Of a DNA stretch of 33,396 nt, positions 7,291-14,926 are shown piece after piece. Positions within the stretch are counted from its first letter, which is position 1. Each line of letters opens with the position of its first letter. A model generated the notes under the pieces. It had not been told where the DNA came from. It saw nothing but the letters and a program-made list of their open reading frames with translations, and ran no database searches. The stretch is from Gallionellaceae bacterium (GTDB lineage Bacteria > Pseudomonadota > Gammaproteobacteria > Burkholderiales > Gallionellaceae), in NCBI GenBank assembly GCA_003151655.1, contig PLYB01000116.1:1-33396 (forward strand). Direction: 5' to 3'. Both the position numbers and the translations under genes were made by a program.

Positions 7291-9015
7291 GTGGCCAACC
7301 AGGATTACATTGCCTACTTCACCATGGAGATCGGCCTCGCCGAGGCCATGCCGACCTATGCTGGGGGCCTTGGTATCCTTGCCGGTGACACTGTGCGCTC
7401 CGCCGCCGACCTCGGCATCCAGATGCTTGCGGTAACGCTGCTGTACCGCAAAGGTTATTTTCGCCAGAAACTTGATGCATCCGGCTGGCAAAGCGAAGAG
7501 GACGCTGACTGGCCTGTGGCCGAACTGCTGCAGGAAATGCAGCCGCGCTGTTTGATTGAAATCGAAGGGCGACAGGTTCAAATCCGCGCGTGGAAGTACG
7601 AGGTCAAGGGCACTGGCGGTTCCAGCGTACCGGTGCTGTTTCTGGATACCGACATCGAACAGAATGCCGAACAGGATCGCGGCATTACGCATCATCTCTA
7701 TGGCGGGGATGCGCATTACCGGCTTTGCCAGGAGGTCGTGCTGGGCATCGGCGGCATCAGGATGCTGCGCGCCCTGGGCTACAGCGAAATCAAGCGCTAT
7801 CACATGAACGAAGGTCATGCCGCGTTACTCACTCTGGAGCTTGCCTATGAACTTTCCAAACAGGCATGGGACATGGCCTATGAGCAGACCAAGCACACCA
7901 TCACACCAGAGCTGCTGCATCTGGTTAAGCCCAAATGCATCTTCACTACGCACACCTCGGTGCCTGCCGGACACGATACCTATCCCCTGGAGATGGCGCA
8001 TCGGGTCATCACGGGTTATCAGGATGCCTTTTACGAACGCGAACGCGAATTCTGTCCCGACAATATGTTGGATATGACCTATCTCGCGCTGGACAACAGC
8101 CACTACATCAACGGCGTGGCGAAAAGGCACGGCAAGGTTGCGCAGCAGATATTCTCCAAGTACGACATCCATTCCATCACCAATGGCGTGCATCTGGCTA
8201 CATGGGCTGCGCCAGCCTTCGCCAAGCTGTTTGACGAGCGCATGCCCGGCTGGCGCGAAGACAACTCCAGCCTGCGTTACGCACTCAATCTCCCCAAACG
8301 TGACGTGTGGTTGGCACACCGTCAGACGAAAGACATGCTTATCGAAAAAGTAAACGAACTCGGCGGCATCGGCATGGAGCCTGACGTGTTTACCATGGGC
8401 TTCGCGCGGCGCGCTGCAGAGTACAAACGCGCGGACCTGCTGTTCTGGGATATCGACAGACTTGCCGAAATTGCTCGCGGCAAGGGCATGCTGCAACTCG
8501 TCTACGCGGGCAAGGCGCATCCGCAAGACACACCGGGCAAGGAAGTGATCCGCCGCATCTTTGAAGTAAAGCAAGCGCTCAAGGGAAAAATAAAGCTGGT
8601 GTACCTCGAAGGCTACAGCATTGAACTGGCGAAACTGCTCACCTCCGGCGTGGACCTCTGGCTCAACACCCCGCAGCCACCACTGGAGGCCTCCGGCACC
8701 AGCGGCATGAAGGCCGCTGTCAACGGTGTTCCTTCATTAAGCATTTTGGACGGCTGGTGGATCGAAGGTTGCATCGAAGGCGTAACCGGGTGGGCAATAG
8801 GTGGCGACAAAGATGCCAGCATGGGCAGCCGCGACTCGCGCGCCGAAGATGCACAGGCGCTTTACAACAAACTGGAGATGATCATCCTGCCCATGTTCTG
8901 CAACGAACCGGATCGCTATGCCGAAGTAATGCGCCATGCGATTGCACTCAACGCCTCATTTTTCAATACCGAGCGCATGCTGACTCAATACATCACCAGT
9001 GCCTATTTTAAGTGA
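7291..9015 (+). CDS. glgP: Alpha-glucan (glycogen) phosphorylase, short GT35 type
   Basis: A 574-aa enzyme that releases glucose-1-phosphate from alpha-1,4-glucans with phosphate and pyridoxal phosphate. GTG at 7291 is chosen: AGGAG stands 3 nt before and the protein then starts ANQDYIAYFTMEIGL, the normal family start. The frame is open far upstream, inside wrbA, but that is a shadow. Visible motifs are the N-terminal TYAGGLGILAGD glycine loop (binding of substrate phosphate), HMNEGHAA, HTSVPAGHD, NGVHLATW, and EASGTSGMKAAVNG with the PLP lysine at about residue 474. Length matches the short bacterial/archaeal phosphorylases, not the ~800-aa E. coli type. Pairing with wrbA suggests co-transcription under stress. 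Confidence 0.95.
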   Translation: MANQDYIAYFTMEIGLAEAMPTYAGGLGILAGDTVRSAADLGIQMLAVTLLYRKGYFRQKLDASGWQSEEDADWPVAELLQEMQPRCLIEIEGRQVQIRAWKYEVKGTGGSSVPVLFLDTDIEQNAEQDRGITHHLYGGDAHYRLCQEVVLGIGGIRMLRALGYSEIKRYHMNEGHAALLTLELAYELSKQAWDMAYEQTKHTITPELLHLVKPKCIFTTHTSVPAGHDTYPLEMAHRVITGYQDAFYEREREFCPDNMLDMTYLALDNSHYINGVAKRHGKVAQQIFSKYDIHSITNGVHLATWAAPAFAKLFDERMPGWREDNSSLRYALNLPKRDVWLAHRQTKDMLIEKVNELGGIGMEPDVFTMGFARRAAEYKRADLLFWDIDRLAEIARGKGMLQLVYAGKAHPQDTPGKEVIRRIFEVKQALKGKIKLVYLEGYSIELAKLLTSGVDLWLNTPQPPLEASGTSGMKAAVNGVPSLSILDGWWIEGCIEGVTGWAIGGDKDASMGSRDSRAEDAQALYNKLEMIILPMFCNEPDRYAEVMRHAIALNASFFNTERMLTQYITSAYFK

Positions 9016-9133
9016 GGATGATCGCAGTAAAGTAGCAAATTTTGAAGAATAGCTATTTAATTTCTGTTTTGCTTCCCATACTAATCCCCTCACAAGTGTC
9101 TAGCACCACCTAACCCATCAACTTCTAATTCCG

Positions 9134-9313
9134 CTAGTGTTCGATAAAATCCTCAGGCTTGGCAAGTTGCTTTGCTTCAACCGCAGAGCAATGTCTTGCG
9201 CCCAATGCGTCGTATTGTTCTTTCACCCAAACGTCACGCTCCTGCATTGATTTAAAGACATGCACTTTAACGTCGGCGCCGGCTTGAAATTGTTTTGCGT
9301 AGTAATTCTTCAT
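9134..9313 (-). CDS. 59-aa hypothetical protein
   Basis: A minus-strand frame starting MKNYYAKQFQAGADVKVHVF and ending AKPEDFIEH. Composition is well balanced, and there is one Cys-containing helix region (ALGARHCSAVEAKQLA). The pattern of Phe/Val strands, then an ERDVWVKEQYDALGAR helix, resembles small uncharacterised proteins of proteobacteria that carry a Glu/Arg-rich helix and a SAVEAKQL-like end. No strong ribosome site is visible. No signal peptide. Role unknown. Confidence 0.55.
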   Translation of the reverse strand: MKNYYAKQFQAGADVKVHVFKSMQERDVWVKEQYDALGARHCSAVEAKQLAKPEDFIEH

Positions 9314-9432
9314 ATCACTATTTTACTAACAATCTGAATAAATGCATCAGAGTTGAATTTGATCCGATTGCGTAATTGGCAGACCAAGCGTTACTTAAGT
9401 AACGGTGTAATGATGTAGGAAGTTGAAACAAT

Positions 9433-9460
9433 AAAAAAGCGGGGTCACCCCCGCTTTTTT
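9433..9460 (-). terminator. Strong bidirectional rho-independent terminator
   Basis: A6 GCGGGG-TCAC-CCCCGC T6. The six-bp GC stem is flanked by A and T runs on both sides, so it can end transcription both ways. It sits 13 nt after the stop of the Ala/Lys-rich protein gene on the minus strand. Confidence 0.9.
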
Positions 9461-9473
9461 AATTACAGCAACA

Positions 9474-9686
9474 TTACTTCGCTGCTTCTTCTTTCTTAGC
9501 TTTCTTTGCTTTTTTAGCCTTCTTTGCTTTCTTAGCTGGCTTAGCTTCATCTTTCTTGGCTTCAGCCTTAGCAGCTGGAGCTGCTGCGGCAGCTGGAGCA
9601 GCTGGAGCCATAGCACCTTCAGCAGCAACAGCAGAGTAAGAAACAACTGCGAATATTGCAGCAATCAATGTGGACAATAGTTTCAT
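9474..9686 (-). CDS. Exported Ala/Lys-rich small protein
   Basis: A 70-aa protein with a clear signal peptide (MKLLSTLIAAIFAVVSYSAVAA, cleavage near AVA-AEG). The short mature part is made almost only of Ala, Pro, Lys and Glu, including a repeated KKAKKAKKAKKAKK block (about residues 51-64). It has a good ribosome site (AGGAGACTTAAC) and its own terminator, so it is a monocistronic, probably well-expressed gene. The mature peptide is highly basic, disordered and histone-tail-like. Similar exported Lys/Ala proteins are seen in betaproteobacteria, and an acid- or envelope-stress buffering role is sometimes suggested, but there is no direct evidence here. Confidence 0.8.
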   Translation of the reverse strand: MKLLSTLIAAIFAVVSYSAVAAEGAMAPAAPAAAAAPAAKAEAKKDEAKPAKKAKKAKKAKKAKKEEAAK

Positions 9687-9870
9687 GTTAAGTCTCCTAA
9701 AAAGTTACAAACGTTTATGACCTACTAGGTCTGTGGACTATAACGGGTAGAAAGTTGTTTAGTTGACAGGATGGTTAGACTACTGGAAATAAACTATTGC
9801 CAATGTAATTTGTGCGGCATAGTATGAATTCCACAAATATGTGGACAACATTTGTTTCATGTAGGTACTC

Positions 9871-9903
9871 AAAGCGCACATCCTTCAGCAAGATGTGCGC
9901 TTT
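9871..9903. repeat. Perfect 12-bp inverted repeat (possible terminator stem)
   Basis: AAAGCGCACATC (9871-9882) pairs with GATGTGCGCTTT (9892-9903) around a 9-nt loop. It sits 58 nt after the stop of the AHSA1-domain gene and probably ends or stabilises that transcript, although the trailing T-run is only TTT within the arm. Confidence 0.6.
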
Positions 9904-9961
9904 GTCATTCTGAGAAGGAAGCAGGATGCGGCATGTTCCTTGCCACATCCAACCATACTGC

Positions 9962-10558
9962 TCATACCATTTTTTCAATATGCGCAGAGAGTTTCTCCAA
10001 ACTTTGTGCCCATCCTTGTCTCATGCCTACAAGAGCTTCAGCGGCTTCTGGTGTAGCTTTGAGCACGGTGACTTCCAAAGTGAGTTTGGTCTTTCCTCTA
10101 TACTCCTTAAGAGTAATGGTGTTGAGTGTTTCTAGTTGGGGTCTTCCATTTGCATCTTCAATCGCAATAGTGTTAAAGACAAGTCGCTCAAGAGCGTCAA
10201 CAGCCTGAAACTCGCCTTTCATTGGCATGACCTTGTTGTAAATAGAACCCTTCGGACCCTGCATATGCACTAGAATTTCCCCACCTGGTCGAGCATCCCA
10301 CTCGCATAGTGGGTTAGTAAAACCATATGGCCCCCACCATTTCTCGACGTGTTTCGCCTCCGTCCAAGCTTTCCATATAATTTTGCACGGCGCATCGAAA
10401 ACGTGGGTGATGATTAACTCTCTATTAGCCATTTCTGCAGAAGCTTTATTTTTTCTTCCGGCCGGTTTTACACCTTTAACCGAGGCTCTTGAAGAGATGA
10501 CTCCTGAGAAGCTTTTGCCTTCTCTTTTTACTGATTGATGTGATGATCTGAGGCTCAT
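9962..10558 (-). CDS. AHSA1/SRPBCC-domain protein
   Basis: A 198-aa protein. Residues ~45-195 form a helix-grip SRPBCC (activator of Hsp90 ATPase homologue 1-like) domain: ITHVFDAPCKIIWKAWTEAKHVEKWWGP is the classic start, followed by GGEILVHMQGPKG strands and the long C-terminal helix GMRQGWAQSLEKLSAHI. Such proteins bind hydrophobic ligands in a central cavity. A basic, low-complexity 42-residue extension precedes the domain. The upstream start is supported by a strong AGGAGG, although the normal family start would be Met43. These genes often sit with an ArsR repressor gene. None is present here, but a perfect palindrome lies 62 nt upstream. Confidence 0.85.
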   Translation of the reverse strand: MSLRSSHQSVKREGKSFSGVISSRASVKGVKPAGRKNKASAEMANRELIITHVFDAPCKIIWKAWTEAKHVEKWWGPYGFTNPLCEWDARPGGEILVHMQGPKGSIYNKVMPMKGEFQAVDALERLVFNTIAIEDANGRPQLETLNTITLKEYRGKTKLTLEVTVLKATPEAAEALVGMRQGWAQSLEKLSAHIEKMV

Positions 10559-10620
10559 GATAGCGACCTCCTATAGAGATTATTTCGGGGAATTGTGACG
10601 GTTACGCCGCCACATCAGAT

Positions 10621-10640
10621 CTTATTTAGAACTAAATAAG
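10621..10640. promoter_or_regulatory. Perfect 9-bp palindrome upstream of the AHSA1 gene (possible operator)
   Basis: CTTATTTAG-AA-CTAAATAAG lies 62 nt before the AHSA1-domain start codon. The size and dyad symmetry fit binding by a dimeric winged-helix repressor such as an ArsR-family protein, which commonly regulates this gene type. The regulator itself is not in the window. Confidence 0.5.
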
Positions 10641-10759
10641 AAGAGGCTTAATTATAGTATAAGCACAGTAAATTAGTCAAGTATTGTGAGCCGATATTAC
10701 AAGCAAGAAACCCAGCGACATCTAAACTATCTGCTTCTCCAACTCGGGCCTGCGCGCCA

Positions 10760-12394
10760 TCAAAAACGCTGCAGATGTTCATAAGCCGCCAACGTCTTCA
10801 AGCGAGTATCTGTAATCGCCCCGCCAACGGTGAAATGATACATGCTTTGCAACGCCTGATTTTTGATGCCGAGCAAGCCATGCACTTCGTCATCAAAATA
10901 ACAGCCGATTCCGGTGCCGCGCACGTTCGCCGCTTCGGCTTCAAGATAGAGTACTTGTCCCAGCATGCCGGCCTCCCAAAATAGTTGTCGGTAAACCCAA
11001 GGACCTAGGGCCAGGTTGTTTTGATATTCGGCCAGCATGCCAAGGCTGAAAGCTCCATCTGCGGCGATATCCTGATGGCATGAAAGCGCGCGCGCAACGT
11101 TTTGTGCATTGGCGCTGAGCAGCCGGAACAGCGAGAAATGTTCTGGGCAGTATGGTACGGGCAGCCACTCGAATTCGGCGAATAATTCCGTGCGCAGCTT
11201 TGCTTCGACATGCTCGTTGCGCAGAAAAAGATAGATGCCTGGCGCAAGACCATCAATCCGATGGACGAACAGCACCAGATGAATCCGGGGTTCCCAATCT
11301 ATTGCGTCCCATGGCGCCACGCTGGCGCGGGGCAAGGTCATGTCCAGCATGCGATAGAACGCTGCGGCAGAAATCGATGTGCTACCGTCAAATTCCTGGG
11401 CACTGCGGCGTTGTTTGATGATTTCAACAGCGTTAAGTTTGCATGCACTGCTGAGTGGTGCAGGAAGGTTGGGGGTCGGCCAGTTTGTTTGGCGTGTGTG
11501 AGGTTTGTGGCAGGCATGAGTAACTTCGGCTATCAACGGCCATGGATGTGGTACGTGGGGGGACAGAACATTGGCTTGACCTTGCCAGCGGCCGTCCTGC
11601 GTTGCGGCCACCAGCGCAGATGCGTCAAATCCGGCTGTGCCAGCACCTGAGCGAGTTGTCGTTACTTGCAACATGAGGTCAGTGTTCTCCCGTTCCGCCG
11701 CGCCGAAATCAGTTTCCCGATCCACACCTAAAATCGCGCCGATATCCACATCTCCCCATTCGTTGAGCAAATGTACCTGCCAGCCCAGCATGGCGGCTGC
11801 ATAGCGCAGCGCGGCCATGGCATGGCCCACGTCATGCTGGCAATAGCGAAATGCACGTTCACCATATTTCCATGCTTCGCGCCAATGGATCGAGGAAAGC
11901 CCAATCAGAAATGATTCAGGCGGCAAAATGCGTGCTTTCTCGTGCGAAGACTGCGCGAATCTACAACGCTGTTCCAGTAAGTGGTCGCGGCTCACGTAGT
12001 GATACACGCCGTCGTGAATGCTGCTGCAATCTTGCACCACCAGATAAGCCTCAGTGGGGTGCAGATTGCCGCTGGATGGGTTGCAACGTAGCGCCCAGCG
12101 TGTGTTGTCATACTGTTTCCATGCGGAAAGACCGAAAGAATGCTCAAGCAGGGCTGCGATGTTTGATAAAGCTAACGCTTGCGCTGCGATCGCACCCGGC
12201 TGGTATAGCTCTGCATAGAGCGGTTGCGCTCCTGCGCCCAGCAAAGGTAGTTCCAACTGCGCACTCCCGGCAAAGGCACGGAATGGATCGGGCTGATTTT
12301 TCCAGTCCAATCCATCTGGCCCTGCTGCATAGTGTTGAAAATGGTGTTTGGTGCGCTGGTGGTAATCGAGGACGGTATCGAGTGAGGATTTCAT
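10760..12394 (-). CDS. SagB-type double nitroreductase-like dehydrogenase
   Basis: A 544-aa protein with two tandem nitroreductase/SagB-like FMN domains. The N-terminal half (about 50-275) contains WALRCNPSSGNLHPTEAYLV and YCQHDVGHAMAALRYAAAMLGW. The C-terminal half (about 315-530) starts IIKQRRSAQEFDG and has the block QLFWEAGMLGQVLYLEAEAANVRGTGIGCYFDDEVH. These are hallmarks of the SagB/ThcOx family, FMN oxidases that in some systems oxidise azolines of ribosomal peptides. No YcaO cyclase or precursor peptide is nearby, and such stand-alone double-domain forms are uncharacterised. It follows the 82-aa protein gene by 17 nt, suggesting a two-gene operon. Confidence 0.85.
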   Translation of the reverse strand: MKSSLDTVLDYHQRTKHHFQHYAAGPDGLDWKNQPDPFRAFAGSAQLELPLLGAGAQPLYAELYQPGAIAAQALALSNIAALLEHSFGLSAWKQYDNTRWALRCNPSSGNLHPTEAYLVVQDCSSIHDGVYHYVSRDHLLEQRCRFAQSSHEKARILPPESFLIGLSSIHWREAWKYGERAFRYCQHDVGHAMAALRYAAAMLGWQVHLLNEWGDVDIGAILGVDRETDFGAAERENTDLMLQVTTTRSGAGTAGFDASALVAATQDGRWQGQANVLSPHVPHPWPLIAEVTHACHKPHTRQTNWPTPNLPAPLSSACKLNAVEIIKQRRSAQEFDGSTSISAAAFYRMLDMTLPRASVAPWDAIDWEPRIHLVLFVHRIDGLAPGIYLFLRNEHVEAKLRTELFAEFEWLPVPYCPEHFSLFRLLSANAQNVARALSCHQDIAADGAFSLGMLAEYQNNLALGPWVYRQLFWEAGMLGQVLYLEAEAANVRGTGIGCYFDDEVHGLLGIKNQALQSMYHFTVGGAITDTRLKTLAAYEHLQRF

Positions 12395-12411
12395 GTTTTA
12401 TTGGGTTTCCG

Positions 12412-12660
12412 CTAACGCTTTGCGGAGCAGCTGGATTTATCGAGTTGTAAGCGCGCAAGCTTTTCGGCCCTCTCGATATTTATGGTCAGTGCTTTTTGCA
12501 CCAATGCGTAAAAATCAACCAAGTCCTGCTTTGGATAGTCATCCTGCACGCCACAGTCCTGAATGAATTCGGCAATCCAGCGTGAATCCAGTTCATCTTT
12601 ACCTGTCTCTTGCAAGTATTCCGTTGCGGCCATCTCGACATAATCAGTCAGTTTGCGCAT
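12412..12660 (-). CDS. 82-aa conserved hypothetical protein, upstream partner of SagB-like gene
   Basis: A small acidic, mostly helical protein (MRKLTDYVEMAATEYLQE...). It has no signal or membrane segment, and its C-terminal tail holds a single Cys among basic residues. A strong GGAGGGGGG precedes the start. It is transcribed 17 nt ahead of the double nitroreductase gene and is probably co-expressed with it; it could be a regulatory or substrate-binding subunit. The family was not recognised. The paired position is the only functional hint. Confidence 0.7.
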   Translation of the reverse strand: MRKLTDYVEMAATEYLQETGKDELDSRWIAEFIQDCGVQDDYPKQDLVDFYALVQKALTINIERAEKLARLQLDKSSCSAKR

Positions 12661-12933
12661 CCCCCCTCCACTGATAAATATTTTGCAAGCCTGTTGGAAA
12701 ATTTCTTGAGTTAAGGATTCGAAGTGGCTAAATCAACCGGCATCTAGTCAACCGACAAGAGACAGTCGCGACGAGAATAAAATGCCGATAATGACTATTC
12801 TGCATTGTACGCAATGAAGATCTCATTCTACCCGCCGTAAGACTCATGTTGAAAGATACTTTAAGCAATAATTTTGATCGCATACGAGTTCGCGTTCAAC
12901 TATGAAAGGGACAATGACTCCTGATGTAGCACC

Positions 12934-13215
12934 TTACATGGTGTTCCATTTTGTACAGTAGCCATTAGGAGATATTTCATTGTCGCCCGGAATTACCTTA
13001 CACATGCCAAAATCCTGATCAGTCTTGCCGGGAATGAACTCTAGGCAACTGGTGCAGTTCATATCGTTCTTCGGTACATCTTGATATTTCAGGTCTGTAC
13101 GCACTTTTGAATTTGTGTTCGCCCTTGCTTGTCTTGAGTATGTAACAATCGGCATCAGAACTAATGCCAAACTGGCTGTCTTCAAGAATTGTCGGCGTTT
13201 TAAGTTTGTACTCAT
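12934..13215 (-). CDS. High-potential iron-sulfur protein (HiPIP), TAT-exported
   Basis: A 93-aa periplasmic electron carrier. The N-terminus has a twin-arginine signal (KRRQFLKTASLALVLMPIV, Arg7-Arg8), as expected for a protein exported with its [4Fe-4S] cluster folded. The mature part carries the HiPIP cysteines C54, C57, C72 and C87 in the CxxC...C...C spacing, with the typical NGYCTKW end. HiPIPs pass electrons at high potential between membrane complexes, for example to terminal oxidases or from iron-oxidising systems. A strong GAGGAG ribosome site is present. The upstream gap has no partner oxidoreductase, so it is probably monocistronic. Confidence 0.93.
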   Translation of the reverse strand: MSTNLKRRQFLKTASLALVLMPIVTYSRQARANTNSKVRTDLKYQDVPKNDMNCTSCLEFIPGKTDQDFGMCKVIPGDNEISPNGYCTKWNTM

Positions 13216-13261
13216 AGTCTCCTCATTGACAGCCTGACACTCGCCATGCTCACATTAATAA

Positions 13262-13453
13262 TTACTCATCTTCCGTGCGCCCCTCAATACTGACCACCTC
13301 GCCTTGGTTTGATTCAACGGAGATAATTATGGGTCTACAACAGACACTACAATCCTCGGTGTACTCTTGGCGCCTGACAGAACAGTCAATGAGTACCTCG
13401 ATTTGCTCGCCGCAATAAGGACATTGAAGAAATTCTGATTGCAGGTTTTGCAT
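13262..13453 (-). CDS. CPXCG-motif cysteine-rich zinc-ribbon protein
   Basis: A 63-aa protein. CPYCG at 11-15 and CSVCC at 35-39 form two cysteine knuckles of a rubredoxin/zinc-ribbon type, between short strands and with an acidic C-terminus. It belongs to the small proteobacterial CPXCG family, whose function is unknown. It lies 46 nt before the HiPIP gene on the same strand and may be co-transcribed. The ribosome site is weak. Confidence 0.88.
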   Translation of the reverse strand: MQNLQSEFLQCPYCGEQIEVLIDCSVRRQEYTEDCSVCCRPIIISVESNQGEVVSIEGRTEDE

Positions 13454-13551
13454 TGACTTCGCCTTAGAATTCTAAATGTTAGTGCCAAACGTGAGATGAC
13501 CTCATCTTTAATTGAACTCGGCTCTTATTGTTTGTGCTTTGTCATAGGTGT

Positions 13552-14163
13552 TTACATCGGTGGCTTCAAGCCATCTTTTCCGACTTGAATGTGCAATGCA
13601 ACCAGGTTGCCATCAGCCCCTTTCTTCGCCATGATAAAGACCTGCGCACCAGTAGCAAGCAGTGTTTTATCTGCGGGCTTGAAGGTTACAATGGGCACTC
13701 CCTCAGGAACGAAGATATTCTGGATGCCGCCCTTGTAACTTAATGTCAACTCCTTGCCGTTGTTGCTGGTTACAATTGCATCAACGTTGGCATTTGTCAT
13801 ACTTGAGCCGGGTTCAAGATCCCAGTCATAGTGACCTTCACCTGTACCACGTAAAGACTCAGGAAATATATGTACTTCCCGAGCCTGCAAAGGAGTTCCA
13901 GGCCCCGTCTGGAATGCAGTCACGCCAACGAAGCTTCCTTGCTTAATGTTGCTAAGACTTAATAGAGTGAGAACGTTGATTTTGGTTTCGTCGGTAACGT
14001 TCACTTTCAATTCTTTTCCTTCGCGCGTCATCACCTGTAACTCTTGGCCATCGCTATTTGTTATAGCGCCCCTTATTCGTATAGGAAGTTGCGTCTGCGC
14101 AAATAAATTCGGTATTCCGAATAAAATCGTGACCACTAAAAACCATGATTGAATTGTTCTCAT
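13552..14163 (-). CDS. Exported protein with DUF5666-like strand repeats
   Basis: A 203-aa secreted or periplasmic protein. The second of two nearby ATGs (14163) is preferred, since GGGAG stands 6 nt before it but directly abuts the first. A signal peptide (RTIQSWFLVVTILFGIPNLFAQ) precedes a beta-rich body with two similar units. Each reads like a DUF5666/OB-type module: RIRGAITNSDGQELQVMTREGKELKVNVTDETKI and VDAIVTSNNGKELTLSYKGGIQNIFVPEGVPI. Such proteins are widespread, exported and uncharacterised. It follows the 118-aa hypothetical gene by 62 nt. Function cannot be assigned. Confidence 0.7.
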   Translation of the reverse strand: MRTIQSWFLVVTILFGIPNLFAQTQLPIRIRGAITNSDGQELQVMTREGKELKVNVTDETKINVLTLLSLSNIKQGSFVGVTAFQTGPGTPLQAREVHIFPESLRGTGEGHYDWDLEPGSSMTNANVDAIVTSNNGKELTLSYKGGIQNIFVPEGVPIVTFKPADKTLLATGAQVFIMAKKGADGNLVALHIQVGKDGLKPPM

Positions 14164-14225
14164 AATCATCTCCCGAAGGTGATACTTATGTAGAGGGTGA
14201 AATATGCGTAGTTGTCTGAGCTTGG

Positions 14226-14582
14226 CTAATTCAATCTAAACTGCGCCATGATGTCCAATTTGTCCGAGATCTCTTTCTGCCTTTCGATACTTACCAGCGG
14301 TGTATTACTGGTGTTATGAATTTCATTAATAAAATCCGATTTCGATTGCAATGCGAGTTTGAGATCTTCCAGGCAATTTGAAAAAAGAATGTCTGCGTTT
14401 GGAGCTCCAGATTTTGAAAAGTCTACGCGATACCATGACCTATTTTCAATTTCATAGAACTCACCGGCAAGGTGATAACCGGATTTGTTATGAAAAATGC
14501 GAAGCCTGAGTTTGCGACCATTCATTGTGGATATGAAGATGTCGTGGAGCTGTTCGTGCCAAAGGTTAAGAATTACGTCCAT
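14226..14582 (-). CDS. 118-aa hypothetical protein
   Basis: A cytoplasmic-looking alpha/beta protein with no signal peptide. It has a good ribosome site (GGAGGTTTAAAC). The N-terminal half looks like alternating strands (LRLRIFHNKSGYHLAGEFYEI, SWYRVDFSKSG) and the C-terminal third is helical. No family was recognised. A copy of the ATAGGACAAAC motif stands 153 nt before its start, in the same orientation, linking it to the Pal-like and 60-aa genes. Confidence 0.6.
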   Translation of the reverse strand: MDVILNLWHEQLHDIFISTMNGRKLRLRIFHNKSGYHLAGEFYEIENRSWYRVDFSKSGAPNADILFSNCLEDLKLALQSKSDFINEIHNTSNTPLVSIERQKEISDKLDIMAQFRLN

Positions 14583-14735
14583 GTTTAAACCTCCTTCACC
14601 AATACGATGCCGAGCTGCGTTTGCTCCCCATATTTTCTAGAGCGTGCTACAAAGTTCGGACATTATGGCAGTGCGGATATTTTTAAAACATCAGCGCTTC
14701 CCTGTTTAAGCGTAACGAAAAATTAGAAATATCCC

Positions 14736-14753
14736 ATCGGGGTTTGTCCTATG
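14736..14753 (-). promoter_or_regulatory. Shared motif, copy C (upstream of 118-aa gene)
   Basis: On the minus strand this reads CATAGGACAAACCCCGAT: 15 of 18 positions agree with copies A and D, and the core ATAGGACAAAC is intact. The following GGGATATTT resembles the AATATT after copies B and D. It is oriented toward the 118-aa hypothetical gene, 153 nt away. Confidence 0.45.
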
Positions 14754-14872
14754 GCGTTGCCTAAGACATGGAATGGAATGGAATTTTACAGTTACGCCTG
14801 AACTGAAGTCGACTGAGAAGAGGTGTATCGCTCGCGTATCTATCAGGCCTGTTCTAAGAAGCAATACGAGAC

Positions 14873-14926
14873 TTAGGTGTCCGTAAGCGTGCCACAGATA
14901 TCGAAGATAATATCTTTGATGATCAC
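14873..14926 (-). pseudogene. Truncated HAD-family phosphatase, N-terminal stub
   Basis: Directly after the kinase stop (TAAGTG) a GTG start with a GAGGAG ribosome site opens a frame reading (M)IIKDIIFDICGTLTDT, then a stop. DIIFDICGTLTDT is the HAD motif I (DxxGT), with the catalytic Asp. The first 17 codons of a HAD hydrolase thus remain; the rest of the gene is not recognisable in any frame downstream. Coupling to a phosphotransferase gene suggests a former kinase/phosphatase operon that has decayed. Confidence 0.6.
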
